In this document: in pieces, positions 10,736 to 22,297 of the stretch | Numbering within the stretch: position 1 is the first letter of the stretch | Layout of the letters: each line of letters begins with the position of its first letter | Source of the DNA: Rhizomicrobium palustre | GTDB taxonomy: Bacteria > Pseudomonadota > Alphaproteobacteria > Micropepsales > Micropepsaceae | Direction of reading: 5' to 3' | NCBI RefSeq assembly: GCF_011761565.1 | Contig: NZ_JAASRM010000001.1 | Span: 310,139 to 374,138, forward strand | DNA length: 64,000 bases | The notes under the pieces: model-generated | Told to the model about the DNA's origin: nothing | Databases searched by the model: none | What the model saw: the letters and a program-made list of their open reading frames with translations, nothing else | Program-made: the position numbers and the translations under genes

Positions 10736-12154
10736 CTACATCTTCTTCACATCGGCTTTTACGCTGCCCTCGGCAGACATCATCGCGACAAAGCCGTCGC
10801 GGCTCCAGGTCAGCGTCACCGGCCCGAAGGATTGCACCGCGCCGGAGATCATGACGCCCTCACCTTGCGGACGGGAAAGCGAGGCGCGCACGCTATCCTG
10901 CACGCCTTTGATTTGGCCCGAGACGTTGAATTGCAGCGCCTTTTCCATCGCCTTGGCGAGATCGCCGCCCGCGAGGCCACGCATCACCGACAGCATCCAG
11001 TTCTGGGTCAAGACGTCGTAATGGACATTGACGATGCGGATGGTTTGGCTCGCGGTATCAAATTGCGGCACGCCGCGCAGATACCCGCTGCCGCAGCCGG
11101 AAAAGGTGTCGGTCGGGTCCCATTTCTCAGCGATACAAAAGCCCGCTTCGATCACCACATCCTGGCCGGAGGGCATGATTTTCAGCGCATTGATCTGCAA
11201 GAGATGGCTGCCGACGCGCGGCGGGTTCTTCTTCAAGGCATCGAGCGCCAGCTTGGCCGCTTCGTCATAGGGCAGTACCGCGGGCACGCTGACCGCGAAG
11301 CGATTGGCGGGGCCATTCACCAGCGCGGGCGGCGGCAGCGGCGTGGGCACAAGATTGGGCCGCGCATCGGACACAGCAAGCCGCGCCCGCACATCAACCC
11401 CTAATCCCATGGTGAGGGTATCGTTCTGCACGCGCGGTGTGCCGACACGAATACGTTCCGGTTGCAATACCAGCCAAGTGGTGGGCTTGGTGTTGAGCTT
11501 GATGGGCGTGAACACACCGGCCCAAATCTGCGCCACTGTCTTTTGCTGCGCCAGTGCGGGCGCCATTTGCGCTTCGATCTGGCTTAAGAGCGGGCGCGAC
11601 AGAAGCTCCGCATTGGCATTCCAGAGAGTTGCGAAATCGGTGTCGAGCGGACCCGTCTTCAGCCGCCCATTCTGGAACTGCACCGAGCCCGAGGTGTTAG
11701 GCCGGATAGACCAGTCGGGGCCAAGGCTGACCGCCGTCACTGCATTCAGCTGGCCCGCCGTATTCACACCAGCATTGACCACCGACAAAAGCCCCGGCAG
11801 CGCGATATTGGCCGAGACCGCGAAAGGCACGCTGATCGCCAAGGCACCATTGCGGTTGGTGAAAGTGATGGGACCGGTGCGCGAGGCCGAGAGCGACGTC
11901 GTGCAACTGCCAATCACGCATTTCAGTTTCTGGTTTTGAATATCGGCGAAGCGCTGCGGCACCTTCTCATTGACGAGGCGCTGCAAATCGGAAAGCGGAA
12001 TGGAAAGCGTCGCGCTGACGCTCGAAACCGGCGGCAAAGGTTGCGCGGGCGGCGGGGTCAAGGCAGGCGGCGGGGCACTTGTCTCGGAAACACCGCCGCA
12101 ACCGGCCAAAACCAAAAGAGCTGCGCTTACCGCGCCCACACGCAACATATTCAT
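10736..12154 (-). CDS. DUF4403 family lipoprotein
   Basis: A 472-residue predicted lipoprotein: short hydrophobic signal with lipobox LAGC (Cys at about 19), then a proline-rich linker, then the long beta-rich DUF4403 region beginning SATLSIPLSDLQRLVNEKVP. This lipid-binding-like fold family is of unknown function. The second half repeats the same type of domain (from about residue 300, PAVLPYDEAAKLAL). It appears monocistronic with about 95 bases to the gene upstream. Outer-membrane or periplasmic location is inferred from the lipobox only. Confidence 0.8.
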   Translation of the reverse strand: MNMLRVGAVSAALLVLAGCGGVSETSAPPPALTPPPAQPLPPVSSVSATLSIPLSDLQRLVNEKVPQRFADIQNQKLKCVIGSCTTSLSASRTGPITFTNRNGALAISVPFAVSANIALPGLLSVVNAGVNTAGQLNAVTAVSLGPDWSIRPNTSGSVQFQNGRLKTGPLDTDFATLWNANAELLSRPLLSQIEAQMAPALAQQKTVAQIWAGVFTPIKLNTKPTTWLVLQPERIRVGTPRVQNDTLTMGLGVDVRARLAVSDARPNLVPTPLPPPALVNGPANRFAVSVPAVLPYDEAAKLALDALKKNPPRVGSHLLQINALKIMPSGQDVVIEAGFCIAEKWDPTDTFSGCGSGYLRGVPQFDTASQTIRIVNVHYDVLTQNWMLSVMRGLAGGDLAKAMEKALQFNVSGQIKGVQDSVRASLSRPQGEGVMISGAVQSFGPVTLTWSRDGFVAMMSAEGSVKADVKKM

Positions 12155-12249
12155 GAGAAAATCCGAAACGCAAAATCGCGCGGGACCATAGGCGCGTGTT
12201 TCCGCTTGGGCAACGCGCCTGTGATGGCAAAATCTAAACTTTGCGAAAC

Positions 12250-12546
12250 TTAATCCAACGCCGACAAAATGCTGACCGAAAGCGGGCCATCGACCTTGCC
12301 TGCCACGCCAGCGACCAGTGCTTTGAAATGCGGCTCTTGCTCATGCGCGGCCAAGGCTTCGCGGCTGGCCCAGCGCTCGACAAACACATATCGGCCCGGT
12401 TCATTCACATCGCGATGCGCAACATAAGAGATATTGCCAGCTTCCTTGCGCGAGGCTTCCACGCAGGGGCGGATTACCGCTTCAAGCGCGGCTTCCATGC
12501 CAGGGGCAGCCTTCAGCGCGGCAACGACGGAAATTTCAGTTTTCAT
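12250..12546 (-). CDS. Antibiotic biosynthesis monooxygenase (ABM/YgiN-like) domain protein
   Basis: Small 98-residue dimeric alpha-beta barrel protein. Hallmarks are VVAALKAAPGMEAALEA, PCVEASRKEAGNISY and a C-terminal EPHFKALV segment, as in YgiN-type quinol monooxygenases. ATG at 12546 has GGAG six bases upstream. It follows the acyltransferase gene by 18 bp on the same strand and is probably transcribed from it, but no functional link is evident. Enzymatic activity is not certain since many ABM proteins are uncharacterised. Confidence 0.82.
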   Translation of the reverse strand: MKTEISVVAALKAAPGMEAALEAVIRPCVEASRKEAGNISYVAHRDVNEPGRYVFVERWASREALAAHEQEPHFKALVAGVAGKVDGPLSVSILSALD

Positions 12547-12564
12547 GATGAACTCCAATATGCG

Positions 12565-14544
12565 CTAGGAAAGCTTGAACAAGGGATCGATGGCCTTGTC
12601 GAGCAAGGGCTCAAGCTTCTTGGCGCCGTAATCGCTCAAGTGATGCTCATCCTTATAGAGCGGAATGCCTTCCTTGCGCACAGCGCAACGTCCGCTCTTG
12701 CAAAGATAATCATGGGGAAACACCGCAGAAACCCCTTGCTGTTCCGCCATAGCGTGGAAGAGCGGCAGCACTTCGGCCTCGCGCTCATAGAATTTCTTCG
12801 CAGGCGGAGAGACGACCACATGCTCGCGATGTTCTTGGGCGAGCCGAGCCAGGACTTGCGGCACCGTCCAGCCGATTTCCGGCACAGGCCCAACCAGCAG
12901 CACCTGCTTGCCGCCGGCGCGCAAGGCGTCCACCGTGCGCTTCAGCCCGCGGGCAAAAATCGGCGCATTCTCGGCAGGTGCCTGGGCGTGGGCCTCGTCA
13001 TCGCCGATGGCGACAAAACCGTTGCCTTCATTGCCATAAGCGGTGCCTTGCGCGGCCTTGCCCCAGCGCGCCATCAAAATGACGGTAGTGATTTCCTTAT
13101 GCCGCAAGATCATCGCCAGCACGCGATCATTGAAAGCGCGGCAGGCGGGCACGTCATAGCGATCCACCCCCACCAGCGGCACGCAAGAGGGCGAGCCCGC
13201 GAACAGCCCGCGGCGATTATGCCGCTTGGCGATATCGGCGATGGCGGGCTCAATCGCCTCGGCATGGCTATCACCCCAGAGAACGAAGCTCGCGGGCTGG
13301 CGCTCTTCACCGATGCCGCAGAGGCGATGCACCGAGACATCCTCAGGCTTGATGCCGAAACAGTGATCCCGCACCGCGTCGCGCGGGGCCTGCTGCGCAG
13401 CGATGGCGACGATCTTGCTATCGAAACGCCCCGGCAATCCGTTGGTGGTGATGCCCACGCCCGCGAAAATACACAACAGCGCCATCGCGGCGGCGGCCAT
13501 GGCGAAAAGCGGCTTGCGGGAGACAGCATCCTTGGCGCGGAAAGGCTGTTCGATGAAGCGCCAGGACAGCACCGAGGCAGCGAGGGTCAGCGCCACCAGG
13601 CCGGCGGTTTCGAGCGGCGTCGGCGCGCGTGCCAGAAGGTGATTGGCAAAAACCCAGATCGGCCAATGCCAAAGATAGAGCGAATAGGAAATCAGCCCGA
13701 TAAAGGCGATGGGCCGCCAGGACAGCGCGCGCGAGACGCTATTCTCCGGCCCCGCCGCGATCAGCAGCGCCGCACCAAGACAAGGCAGCACCGCGCCAAG
13801 CCCCGGAAAATTCGCACCCGGCGTCAAGGTGAGCGCGGCCACAACGATCATCACGAGACCGGCCAACGCCGCGGCGTCGCTCCAGCCCTTAAGGCGCGCA
13901 AACACGTCCGGTGCAATCGCGAGCCCCGCCCCGATCAGAAACTCCCAGAAGCGATAGGGCGCGAGATAGAAGGCCCCGGTCGGATCGGCCTTCACCGCCC
14001 AAACACTGGCAACGAAAGACGCTACGCCCAACACGCCCAGAACCGCAGCCCGCCGCGAAAGGCTCCACTTGCGGATCGCGAACAACACCAGCGGGAAGAC
14101 GAGGTAGAACTGCTCTTCCACCGCCAGCGACCAAGTGTGCAGCAAAGGTTTGGAACTTGCTGCCACATCCCAATAGCCTGCGGTGGCGTTGAAGAAGATG
14201 TTCGACCAGAACAGCGCCGCCGCGCCCACGCTTTCGGCGAAGCGCTGAAAATCGGCTGGAAACAGCCAGAGGCTCGCGGCCACCGCACTCGCGCCCAACA
14301 CCGCGAACAGCGCCGGAAAAATGCGCCGCACCCGCCGCTCATAAAAGCGCGTCAGGCTGAAACGGCCTTCGGCCAATTCGCGATCAAGGATGCCGCCGAT
14401 CAAAAAACCCGAAATGACAAAGAAGATGTCGACGCCAACAAAGCCACCGGAAAGCTGCGACAGCCCGAAATGGTAGGCGATGACCAGCAGCACCGCGATG
14501 GCGCGCAACGCATCGATGTCGTGACGGTGAGAGGAAGACCGCAT
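12565..14544 (-). CDS. OafA-type acyltransferase fused to SGNH hydrolase domain
   Basis: A 659-residue membrane O-acyltransferase. The N-terminal acyltransferase-3 domain has about ten helices, beginning DIDALRAIAVLLVIAYHFG with the catalytic His-type motif, plus FFVISGFLIGG, RRVRRIFPALF and TWSLAVEEQFY. The periplasmic C-terminal SGNH domain (about residues 400-659) has LWGDSHAEA (block I) and DEHHLSDYGAK (block V Asp/His). Such fusions O-acetylate surface glycans: the membrane part brings acetyl groups across, the SGNH part transfers them. Neighbouring galE and epimerase genes in the window fit surface-polysaccharide decoration. Confidence 0.92.
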   Translation of the reverse strand: MRSSSHRHDIDALRAIAVLLVIAYHFGLSQLSGGFVGVDIFFVISGFLIGGILDRELAEGRFSLTRFYERRVRRIFPALFAVLGASAVAASLWLFPADFQRFAESVGAAALFWSNIFFNATAGYWDVAASSKPLLHTWSLAVEEQFYLVFPLVLFAIRKWSLSRRAAVLGVLGVASFVASVWAVKADPTGAFYLAPYRFWEFLIGAGLAIAPDVFARLKGWSDAAALAGLVMIVVAALTLTPGANFPGLGAVLPCLGAALLIAAGPENSVSRALSWRPIAFIGLISYSLYLWHWPIWVFANHLLARAPTPLETAGLVALTLAASVLSWRFIEQPFRAKDAVSRKPLFAMAAAAMALLCIFAGVGITTNGLPGRFDSKIVAIAAQQAPRDAVRDHCFGIKPEDVSVHRLCGIGEERQPASFVLWGDSHAEAIEPAIADIAKRHNRRGLFAGSPSCVPLVGVDRYDVPACRAFNDRVLAMILRHKEITTVILMARWGKAAQGTAYGNEGNGFVAIGDDEAHAQAPAENAPIFARGLKRTVDALRAGGKQVLLVGPVPEIGWTVPQVLARLAQEHREHVVVSPPAKKFYEREAEVLPLFHAMAEQQGVSAVFPHDYLCKSGRCAVRKEGIPLYKDEHHLSDYGAKKLEPLLDKAIDPLFKLS

Positions 14545-14661
14545 GCCGAACCAAGCCCGCTAAGCCAAAAGTGAGTCTTTGCCCAACCCAGCTAGCCTCA
14601 CTATTGTTCCCCTTGCCTAGCCAGCCAATGCGCCTAAATAACGGCATGGACGACGGCTTAC

Positions 14662-14676
14662 GTTCCCTATATGTTC
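14662..14676 (+). promoter_or_regulatory. LexA (SOS) box of uvrA
   Basis: Direct repeat GTTC-N7-GTTC at 14662-14665 and 14673-14676, exactly the spacing seen before ssb, and about 100 bases upstream of the uvrA ATG. This is the alphaproteobacterial LexA operator on a gene that belongs to the SOS regulon across this class. Confidence 0.8.
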
Positions 14677-14775
14677 CAAAGCCAATCTGTCCAGGACATA
14701 GCGGGGTTGCGTTCCGGGCTCTAGCAGACCCGGGCGGGTTGGGCCCAGTTGCGGAAGGGATTTGCGGGTTTAGGC

Positions 14776-17661
<2,886 letters not shown>

Positions 17662-17744
17662 CACACCATAGATAAGGTGCCGCATTGCCCAGAAATCAAT
17701 CCATGGTAGCATTCTAATAATTTAATCATAGACGGAGAGGAATA

Positions 17745-18185
17745 GTGCAAACCAAAGGCGCACTTACTCTGCACACTCAATTGCTGTTTCCATTACTTCC
17801 TTTTGTAGTGGATACCTTTGCACGCGCTCTTTTCCTTTTCGGCAAAGTATCCTGGTTTGAAATACCCGACCTAGTTACGTGGCTTGCCACATATGCGTTC
17901 TTCTGCTTTGGAGTCATGTTTTCAATCACCCCAACAAGCTTGCCCTCAGATAAAGAGAAAAACATAAATACCGAATTGGTCCGCCAAAAGTTACTCGCAA
18001 TTGCCATTCTCTCCATAACGTTCGCAGGCGGGATTTCCTTCATGCGCGCTATCGCGGAGACTTATCCGTCTTTAAAAATTGTCGAAGACAAATCAGGAAT
18101 TTTGCTCGCCTGTACAATTGCGTTCTGCGGCACCACTTTTTACAAAATTCACGCTAACTACATTGACTACGTAAACCGGATTTGA
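17745..18185 (+). CDS. Four-helix membrane protein of unknown family, island gene 1
   Basis: I do not recognise this 146-residue protein. Hydropathy by eye shows four membrane segments (about residues 11-33, 42-63, 83-102, 117-135) with a lysine- and glutamate-rich cytoplasmic-looking loop between the second and third. Start is GTG at 17745 with a strong GGAGAGG four bases upstream. It ends nine bases before the GTPase gene, so the two form an operon. Base composition and codon use are much more AT-rich than flanking genes. It is likely the membrane partner of the GTPase; function is unknown. Confidence 0.65.
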   Translation: MQTKGALTLHTQLLFPLLPFVVDTFARALFLFGKVSWFEIPDLVTWLATYAFFCFGVMFSITPTSLPSDKEKNINTELVRQKLLAIAILSITFAGGISFMRAIAETYPSLKIVEDKSGILLACTIAFCGTTFYKIHANYIDYVNRI

Positions 18186-18194
18186 GGCCCGCAC

Positions 18195-19259
18195 ATGGAA
18201 ACCGTGCATTCATTTTTAAAGGCCTCACTTGAAGCGCTTTCTAATAACAGCAACTTCTTAGCTGCGCTCGCGATTGCAGTGCTGATTGCACAGTCTCTGT
18301 CGTTATTAACTGCACGTCTCCGGCTTAGAAGCCAGATACCTATATCTCATAAAATCGCAGTCATAGGCTTCCCGGGAGCGGGAAAAACCACATTGATTAC
18401 TGCACTCTTCGAATTAATTCAGCGCGGACAGCACCTACCTCCGGTCAAGCTGCACGGCTACAATACGATCAAGCGAGTCAATCAATACATTGCTAAATTA
18501 ACTTCCGGCGATAACGTCGGCCCAACGACCGAACAAGATACTTTTATATATCGCTTTTCCTATTCGAAATCATTTTTTTGGGGTGCCACTACTTATGATG
18601 TAGAGCTCGCAGATTTTCCTGGGCAGTACACTGACAAGATCGCAAAGGAAGATGGGAACGAAGAAGCCCAGCGGGAACATGGTTTCGAACTAGACGAAGC
18701 ATTATTCGATAGAGAATTTTTCTCTTGGATCGCGTCTGCTCGTGAGTACTTGTTCGTCATCGATCTCGCTGAGATATATTCTAATCAAGATGTGATACGC
18801 AGAATTGCCGATACAACGGCAAGAATGCGGACATCCTGGCACGTAATAGAAGACGCAGTGAGCGAGCGCGGTGTATCGGATCCGCGGAGAAGGAATGTCC
18901 ATATAATCTTTACAAAGCTAGACGCCTTACTGGCAGTTCCGATGACACAAGTTGATTTCTCAAAGCTCTGTACCACGGACTACGGTGAAGATACGGAAGA
19001 ATTCAAAAAGATTGAGAATGCTAAAATTGCGATTGGAACAGTAGGTCATTGCGGGGTCGACGTCTGGAAACTGCCGTTCGGCGACCTACCCGATCTTGCC
19101 CCTCTTCAGAAAGAGAACGAAGAAAATTTCCGAGATCTGATTCAGTTCTTCCAAACCCGTACAAAATTCGACGGTTGCATTTACTCGAGCGTCAAGTTGC
19201 GGGGCGTGGATGGAGAAAGAATGGGAACCTCTGCAATACTTAGTGCAGTCTTACCTTGA
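18195..19259 (+). CDS. Membrane-anchored P-loop GTPase, island gene 2
   Basis: A 354-residue predicted GTPase with a single N-terminal membrane helix (about residues 20-39). GTPase motifs are in order: G1 GFPGAGKTT (58-66), G3 DFPGQ (130-134, small-GTPase-like DxxGQ) and G4 FTKLD (219-223). The order and the specificity motif argue for GTP rather than ATP. Residues 135-165 form an acidic insertion after G3. No known full-length family is recognised. GTPases of this general kind occur in bacterial conflict and accessory operons, but that is inference here. It is AT-rich like its partner, unlike both flanks. Confidence 0.7.
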   Translation: METVHSFLKASLEALSNNSNFLAALAIAVLIAQSLSLLTARLRLRSQIPISHKIAVIGFPGAGKTTLITALFELIQRGQHLPPVKLHGYNTIKRVNQYIAKLTSGDNVGPTTEQDTFIYRFSYSKSFFWGATTYDVELADFPGQYTDKIAKEDGNEEAQREHGFELDEALFDREFFSWIASAREYLFVIDLAEIYSNQDVIRRIADTTARMRTSWHVIEDAVSERGVSDPRRRNVHIIFTKLDALLAVPMTQVDFSKLCTTDYGEDTEEFKKIENAKIAIGTVGHCGVDVWKLPFGDLPDLAPLQKENEENFRDLIQFFQTRTKFDGCIYSSVKLRGVDGERMGTSAILSAVLP

Positions 19260-19725
19260 CCTGATGGGCGAAGCGCAGAAAACGTAATGGAGGCTGAATT
19301 TCTGCGGTGAGCCTGCCTATGCTCTTGGGGTTTTGCGCTACGAGAAGCGATGAGCGCCGGATGCCCCATGGCCGCTAGAGTTGAGCACTAACGGGCTAAC
19401 TTCGATTGTATCTTTCCTTCGCGACCGCCCGCTTTCTCACAAACTCTCCATCCGCCTCACTGATCCGTGACGACGGAAGCCTGCGTTCCCGCGTGCAATC
19501 TGGGACGCCCGCCGGGAAGACCGTCATGGATTCGAGCCTTCTCTTACGCCTCAGCCTGCTGTTTCAGATGGGCCCACTGCTTCTCAAGGACCGCGAATTC
19601 GTGATCGCGCTTCTCAAAGGCATGTGGCTCTAACCCACAAAATGACGAGGGTTTAAGGAGGCCGCCCGACGGACCGCGTCGATCTCTCCCCTTTAATAGC
19701 TGCACAAATCGAGAGGTGGAGCCTC
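19260..19725. other. Gene-poor right flank of the AT-rich island
   Basis: A 466-base stretch with no recognised gene. An open frame at 19406-19633 (75 codons) has no recognisable domain and no good ribosome binding site; a sub-frame from 19527 would encode a short leucine-rich peptide. Composition returns to GC-rich across this stretch, so it may mark the island boundary or hold decayed sequence. No inverted or direct flank repeats of useful length were found by eye. Confidence 0.4.
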
Positions 19726-19986
19726 ATGAAACGTATTCTCACAGCGGCGCTGCTGGCACTTTCCGCTTTGGCGTTCCCCGCAATGGCCGAGGAGACGCCC
19801 GCGCCCGGCGTCATCACCTGCTGGTATAACGATAATGGCAAGCTGACCGGCGTCACGCCCGCCAGCACATCCGAACACGTCAATTATCTCTATAATACCG
19901 GGCGTGGCGGCGATCAGGCTTGGGCCTATGCGGTGCATGGCGCCAAGACCGAGGATTGCCCCGCGCGCCGTCCACCGGTGCGTTAA
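19726..19986 (+). CDS. Small secreted protein of unknown function
   Basis: An 86-residue protein with a clear Sec signal peptide (KRILTAALLALSALAFPAMA, cleavage after AMA near residue 21). The mature part has two cysteines (ITCWYNDNG and EDCPARRP) that could form one disulfide in the periplasm. A purine-rich GGTGGAG precedes the ATG. I recognise no family. It converges with the Nudix gene and overlaps its end by four bases. Confidence 0.65.
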   Translation: MKRILTAALLALSALAFPAMAEETPAPGVITCWYNDNGKLTGVTPASTSEHVNYLYNTGRGGDQAWAYAVHGAKTEDCPARRPPVR

Positions 19987-20558
19987 GCGAGCTTATTTTT
20001 CAGCCAGAGCAGACCGATCAAGGTCTTGCCGTCGTAGATTTCGCCGCTCTCGACCATCGCGAAAGCCTCTGCGAAAGGAAGTTCGACGATCTCGATATCC
20101 TCGTTCTCTTCGGCAAGGCCGCCGCCTGCTTCCACCGGCTCGGCGCCATCGGTTTCGCCATAAAAGAGGATACCGCGTTCCGAGGTAATCCCCGGCGAGG
20201 GATAAAAAGTAAAAAGCCGTTGCAGCGGACCTACCTTATATCCCGCCTCTTCCAGGATTTCGCGGCGGATGGCGTCTTCGGCGGGCTCGCCGTCATCGAT
20301 CAGCCCCGCCACCAATTCCAAGGGCCAGGCTTGGCCCCGCGAGAGCGCGGCATAGCGGAACTGGCGCACCAGCACCACCGTGCCCTTATGCTGGTTGACG
20401 ATCAGAGCACAGACCGCATCGTCGCGCTTCAGATCGAGACGGCGCACCGTCTTGCTCATCTCGCCATCCTTCTTTTCGAAGGCGACATAGGCTTCTTCCA
20501 GCTTAAAGAAATCATCCACCAACAGGCGGGTCTTTTCGATTTTCGTTTTCTTGGTCAT
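19983..20558 (-). CDS. Nudix hydrolase, GDP-mannose pyrophosphatase/ADP-ribose type
   Basis: A 191-residue Nudix enzyme that cleaves nucleoside diphosphates linked to another moiety. The Nudix box is complete: GLIDDGEPAEDAIRREILEE, followed by AGYKVG. An upstream strand pattern (VVLVRQFRYAAL) and PLELVAGLID resemble NudK/ADP-ribose pyrophosphatases. ATG at 20558 is chosen because it overlaps the stop of the pectinesterase gene (ATGA), implying translational coupling, and leaves a typical N-terminus TKKTKIEKTRLLVDD. Substrate (GDP-mannose versus ADP-ribose) is not decided by the sequence. Confidence 0.85.
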   Translation of the reverse strand: MTKKTKIEKTRLLVDDFFKLEEAYVAFEKKDGEMSKTVRRLDLKRDDAVCALIVNQHKGTVVLVRQFRYAALSRGQAWPLELVAGLIDDGEPAEDAIRREILEEAGYKVGPLQRLFTFYPSPGITSERGILFYGETDGAEPVEAGGGLAEENEDIEIVELPFAEAFAMVESGEIYDGKTLIGLLWLKNKLA

Positions 20559-21640
20559 TGCGGCATCCACCCGTCGAGCACCAGCTTCGCATCGTAGGCT
20601 TTGGCTTGCTCTGCCGACAAGATGCGGCGGCGCGGCGAAGCAGGTCTCGCCCCGGGCCCGGTCGAGCCGAATTCGAAAAGCCGCGCCTCTTCCGGCATCA
20701 GTTCCGTGCGGGTGCCGTCTTTCTTGCTGTAGCCCATCGGATACCAGCCTTCGGGCACGATGTGATCATCCATCCAGCAATTGATATAGACCGTGGCGCC
20801 CACCGCTTCCGGATCGCCATATTTGCCATCGGGGAAGGTGCCCGTGCGCCGCCAGGCGCGACCGAGCGCGACCGTATGCGCAGCCACGCCCGCCTGCTTC
20901 ATCAGCTTGCAGTTCACCAGCACGAAGCCATAAGGCTGATAGACATTGGTGTCTGGCGCCACGACAAAGCCGTTGAAGTCCTGGTTTGGGCGCAGTAGCG
21001 AAACGATTTCGCAGGCGTCGAACACCGCGCGCCCGGCGCCGAAGATGAAATCGACATTGCCTTCGATGCGGCAGCCACGGAACACACTGCGCCCCGTATT
21101 GACGAAGAGCGTATCCTGATTGCCGGTAAGCCGCACATCTTCGAGATAGACGCGGTCCGCCTTGTCCTGAATCGCGAGTGCCACGGCTTGCGAGCCGGAG
21201 GCACCAGTTTTGTCGTCCGGCACGGGCTTGGGCAGATGGCCGGCATAGTCGAAATCATTGGAGATGGTGAGATGGCGCGCGGTGAAATCGGGCGCCTTCA
21301 CATAAATGGTCGGCGTGCCGAAAGTGCCGATAGGCTTGCCATTCTCGCCCTTATCGCCCGCCGACGCATTGGAGACGATCACCGTCTTGTCGCGGCCTTC
21401 GCCAATTAACTCAACGAAAGGCTTTTCCACGTTGACGCGCTCGCGCCATTCGCCTGCGGTGACCAGTATGCGAAACGGCTTATCGCCCGGCGCCGCGGCA
21501 AGCGCCGCGGTGATGCTTGCGAATTCGCCTTTGCCAGGCGTTTTGCGCACCACCGCATCAAAACGGGAAGACGCCGCGCGGACCGGCGAAAAAAGCGCCG
21601 CGCTTGTCATGGCAGCAAGGAAAGCGCGGCGTCTCATCAT
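20555..21640 (-). CDS. Pectin methylesterase family protein
   Basis: Right-handed beta-helix esterase of 361 residues that demethylates pectin. The catalytic set is visible: GNQDTLFV (first Asp), EGNVDFIFGAG (second Asp) and ALGRAWRRTG (Arg, then Trp). The N-terminus has a twin-arginine-like signal (RRRAFLAAM followed by a hydrophobic stretch and PVRA), so export is likely. Its start overlaps the stop of the LamG gene upstream by one base, and its stop overlaps the Nudix start. The cluster suggests plant-polysaccharide use, but no pectate lyase is adjacent. Confidence 0.88.
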   Translation of the reverse strand: MMRRRAFLAAMTSAALFSPVRAASSRFDAVVRKTPGKGEFASITAALAAAPGDKPFRILVTAGEWRERVNVEKPFVELIGEGRDKTVIVSNASAGDKGENGKPIGTFGTPTIYVKAPDFTARHLTISNDFDYAGHLPKPVPDDKTGASGSQAVALAIQDKADRVYLEDVRLTGNQDTLFVNTGRSVFRGCRIEGNVDFIFGAGRAVFDACEIVSLLRPNQDFNGFVVAPDTNVYQPYGFVLVNCKLMKQAGVAAHTVALGRAWRRTGTFPDGKYGDPEAVGATVYINCWMDDHIVPEGWYPMGYSKKDGTRTELMPEEARLFEFGSTGPGARPASPRRRILSAEQAKAYDAKLVLDGWMPQ

Positions 21641-22269
21641 TAAAGCCCTTCAGGAAGACGCTGAAACTCAGCCGGTGTCAAAGCACGCCGGGTGAAATAG
21701 AGCGAATGCACGGCGCCCTTGAACGGGGTGGCTTTATTGATGCGCATGCCAATCGCGGTGCGCCCGGCGGCTTGCGGCACATAGGCGATCTCGGCTTCGG
21801 CTTGCAGTACGCCATCAACATAGGAGCGGTAGATCTTGCCATCAAAGCTCTGCTGCACCGTATACCAGCGGCCGAGCGGAAAGACATTTTCCGGCACGAT
21901 CAGCGCCTTGTTGTAGCCCGGCCCGGTGGTGAAAGCATCGGAATACCAGCCACCTTCCACGACCCGCAGTTCAAAGAGGGTGCGGGGCGTTTGCGCGTCG
22001 CCGTTCACCGGATCGGCCTCGGCCAAATGCAGCCAGCGCTGCTCGAAAGCGCCGCCATCGGGGCGAAAAACGGCTTCAATGGTCCAGGTTTCGGCGCCTG
22101 CGAGCGGATGATCTGCGACATAGACAATGTCCTCAACGCCATCAAAAGCCACGGCTTTGCCAGCAGGCGTATCGATCAGCTTGGGCGAGCCTTCCTGGCT
22201 CACCGCATGTCCCCCGATCTTCTCGAGGGAATCCAAAGTCCAAATCGTCTTTTCCACGGCTGTTTCCAT
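21640..22269 (-). CDS. LamG/concanavalin-like lectin-fold protein, cytoplasmic-looking copy
   Basis: A 209-residue beta-sandwich protein with no signal peptide (starts ETAVEKTIWTLDSLEK). It is the tandem paralogue of the next gene. Shared blocks include IDTPAGKAV, HPLAGAETWTIEAV, RPDGGAFEQRWLHLAE and SYVDG. Such domains bind carbohydrates or occur in glycoside hydrolases. No catalytic residues can be assigned. It is translationally linked to the pectinesterase (TAATG-type overlap). Absence of a signal peptide in one copy only is notable. Confidence 0.72.
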   Translation of the reverse strand: METAVEKTIWTLDSLEKIGGHAVSQEGSPKLIDTPAGKAVAFDGVEDIVYVADHPLAGAETWTIEAVFRPDGGAFEQRWLHLAEADPVNGDAQTPRTLFELRVVEGGWYSDAFTTGPGYNKALIVPENVFPLGRWYTVQQSFDGKIYRSYVDGVLQAEAEIAYVPQAAGRTAIGMRINKATPFKGAVHSLYFTRRALTPAEFQRLPEGL

Positions 22270-22297
22270 TTTGTTGTTTGATGCTACGGGACTGATT

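Noticed and set aside
12241..14574. A 777-codon open frame antisense to the acyltransferase-SGNH gene
   Set aside because: It is rich in Arg, His and Gln, has no domain or ribosome site, and mirrors a gene with clear motifs; such frames are expected in GC-rich DNA.
19406..19633. 75-codon frame right of the AT-rich island
   Set aside because: No domain, no clear ribosome site, and no sign of transposase or integrase remnants.
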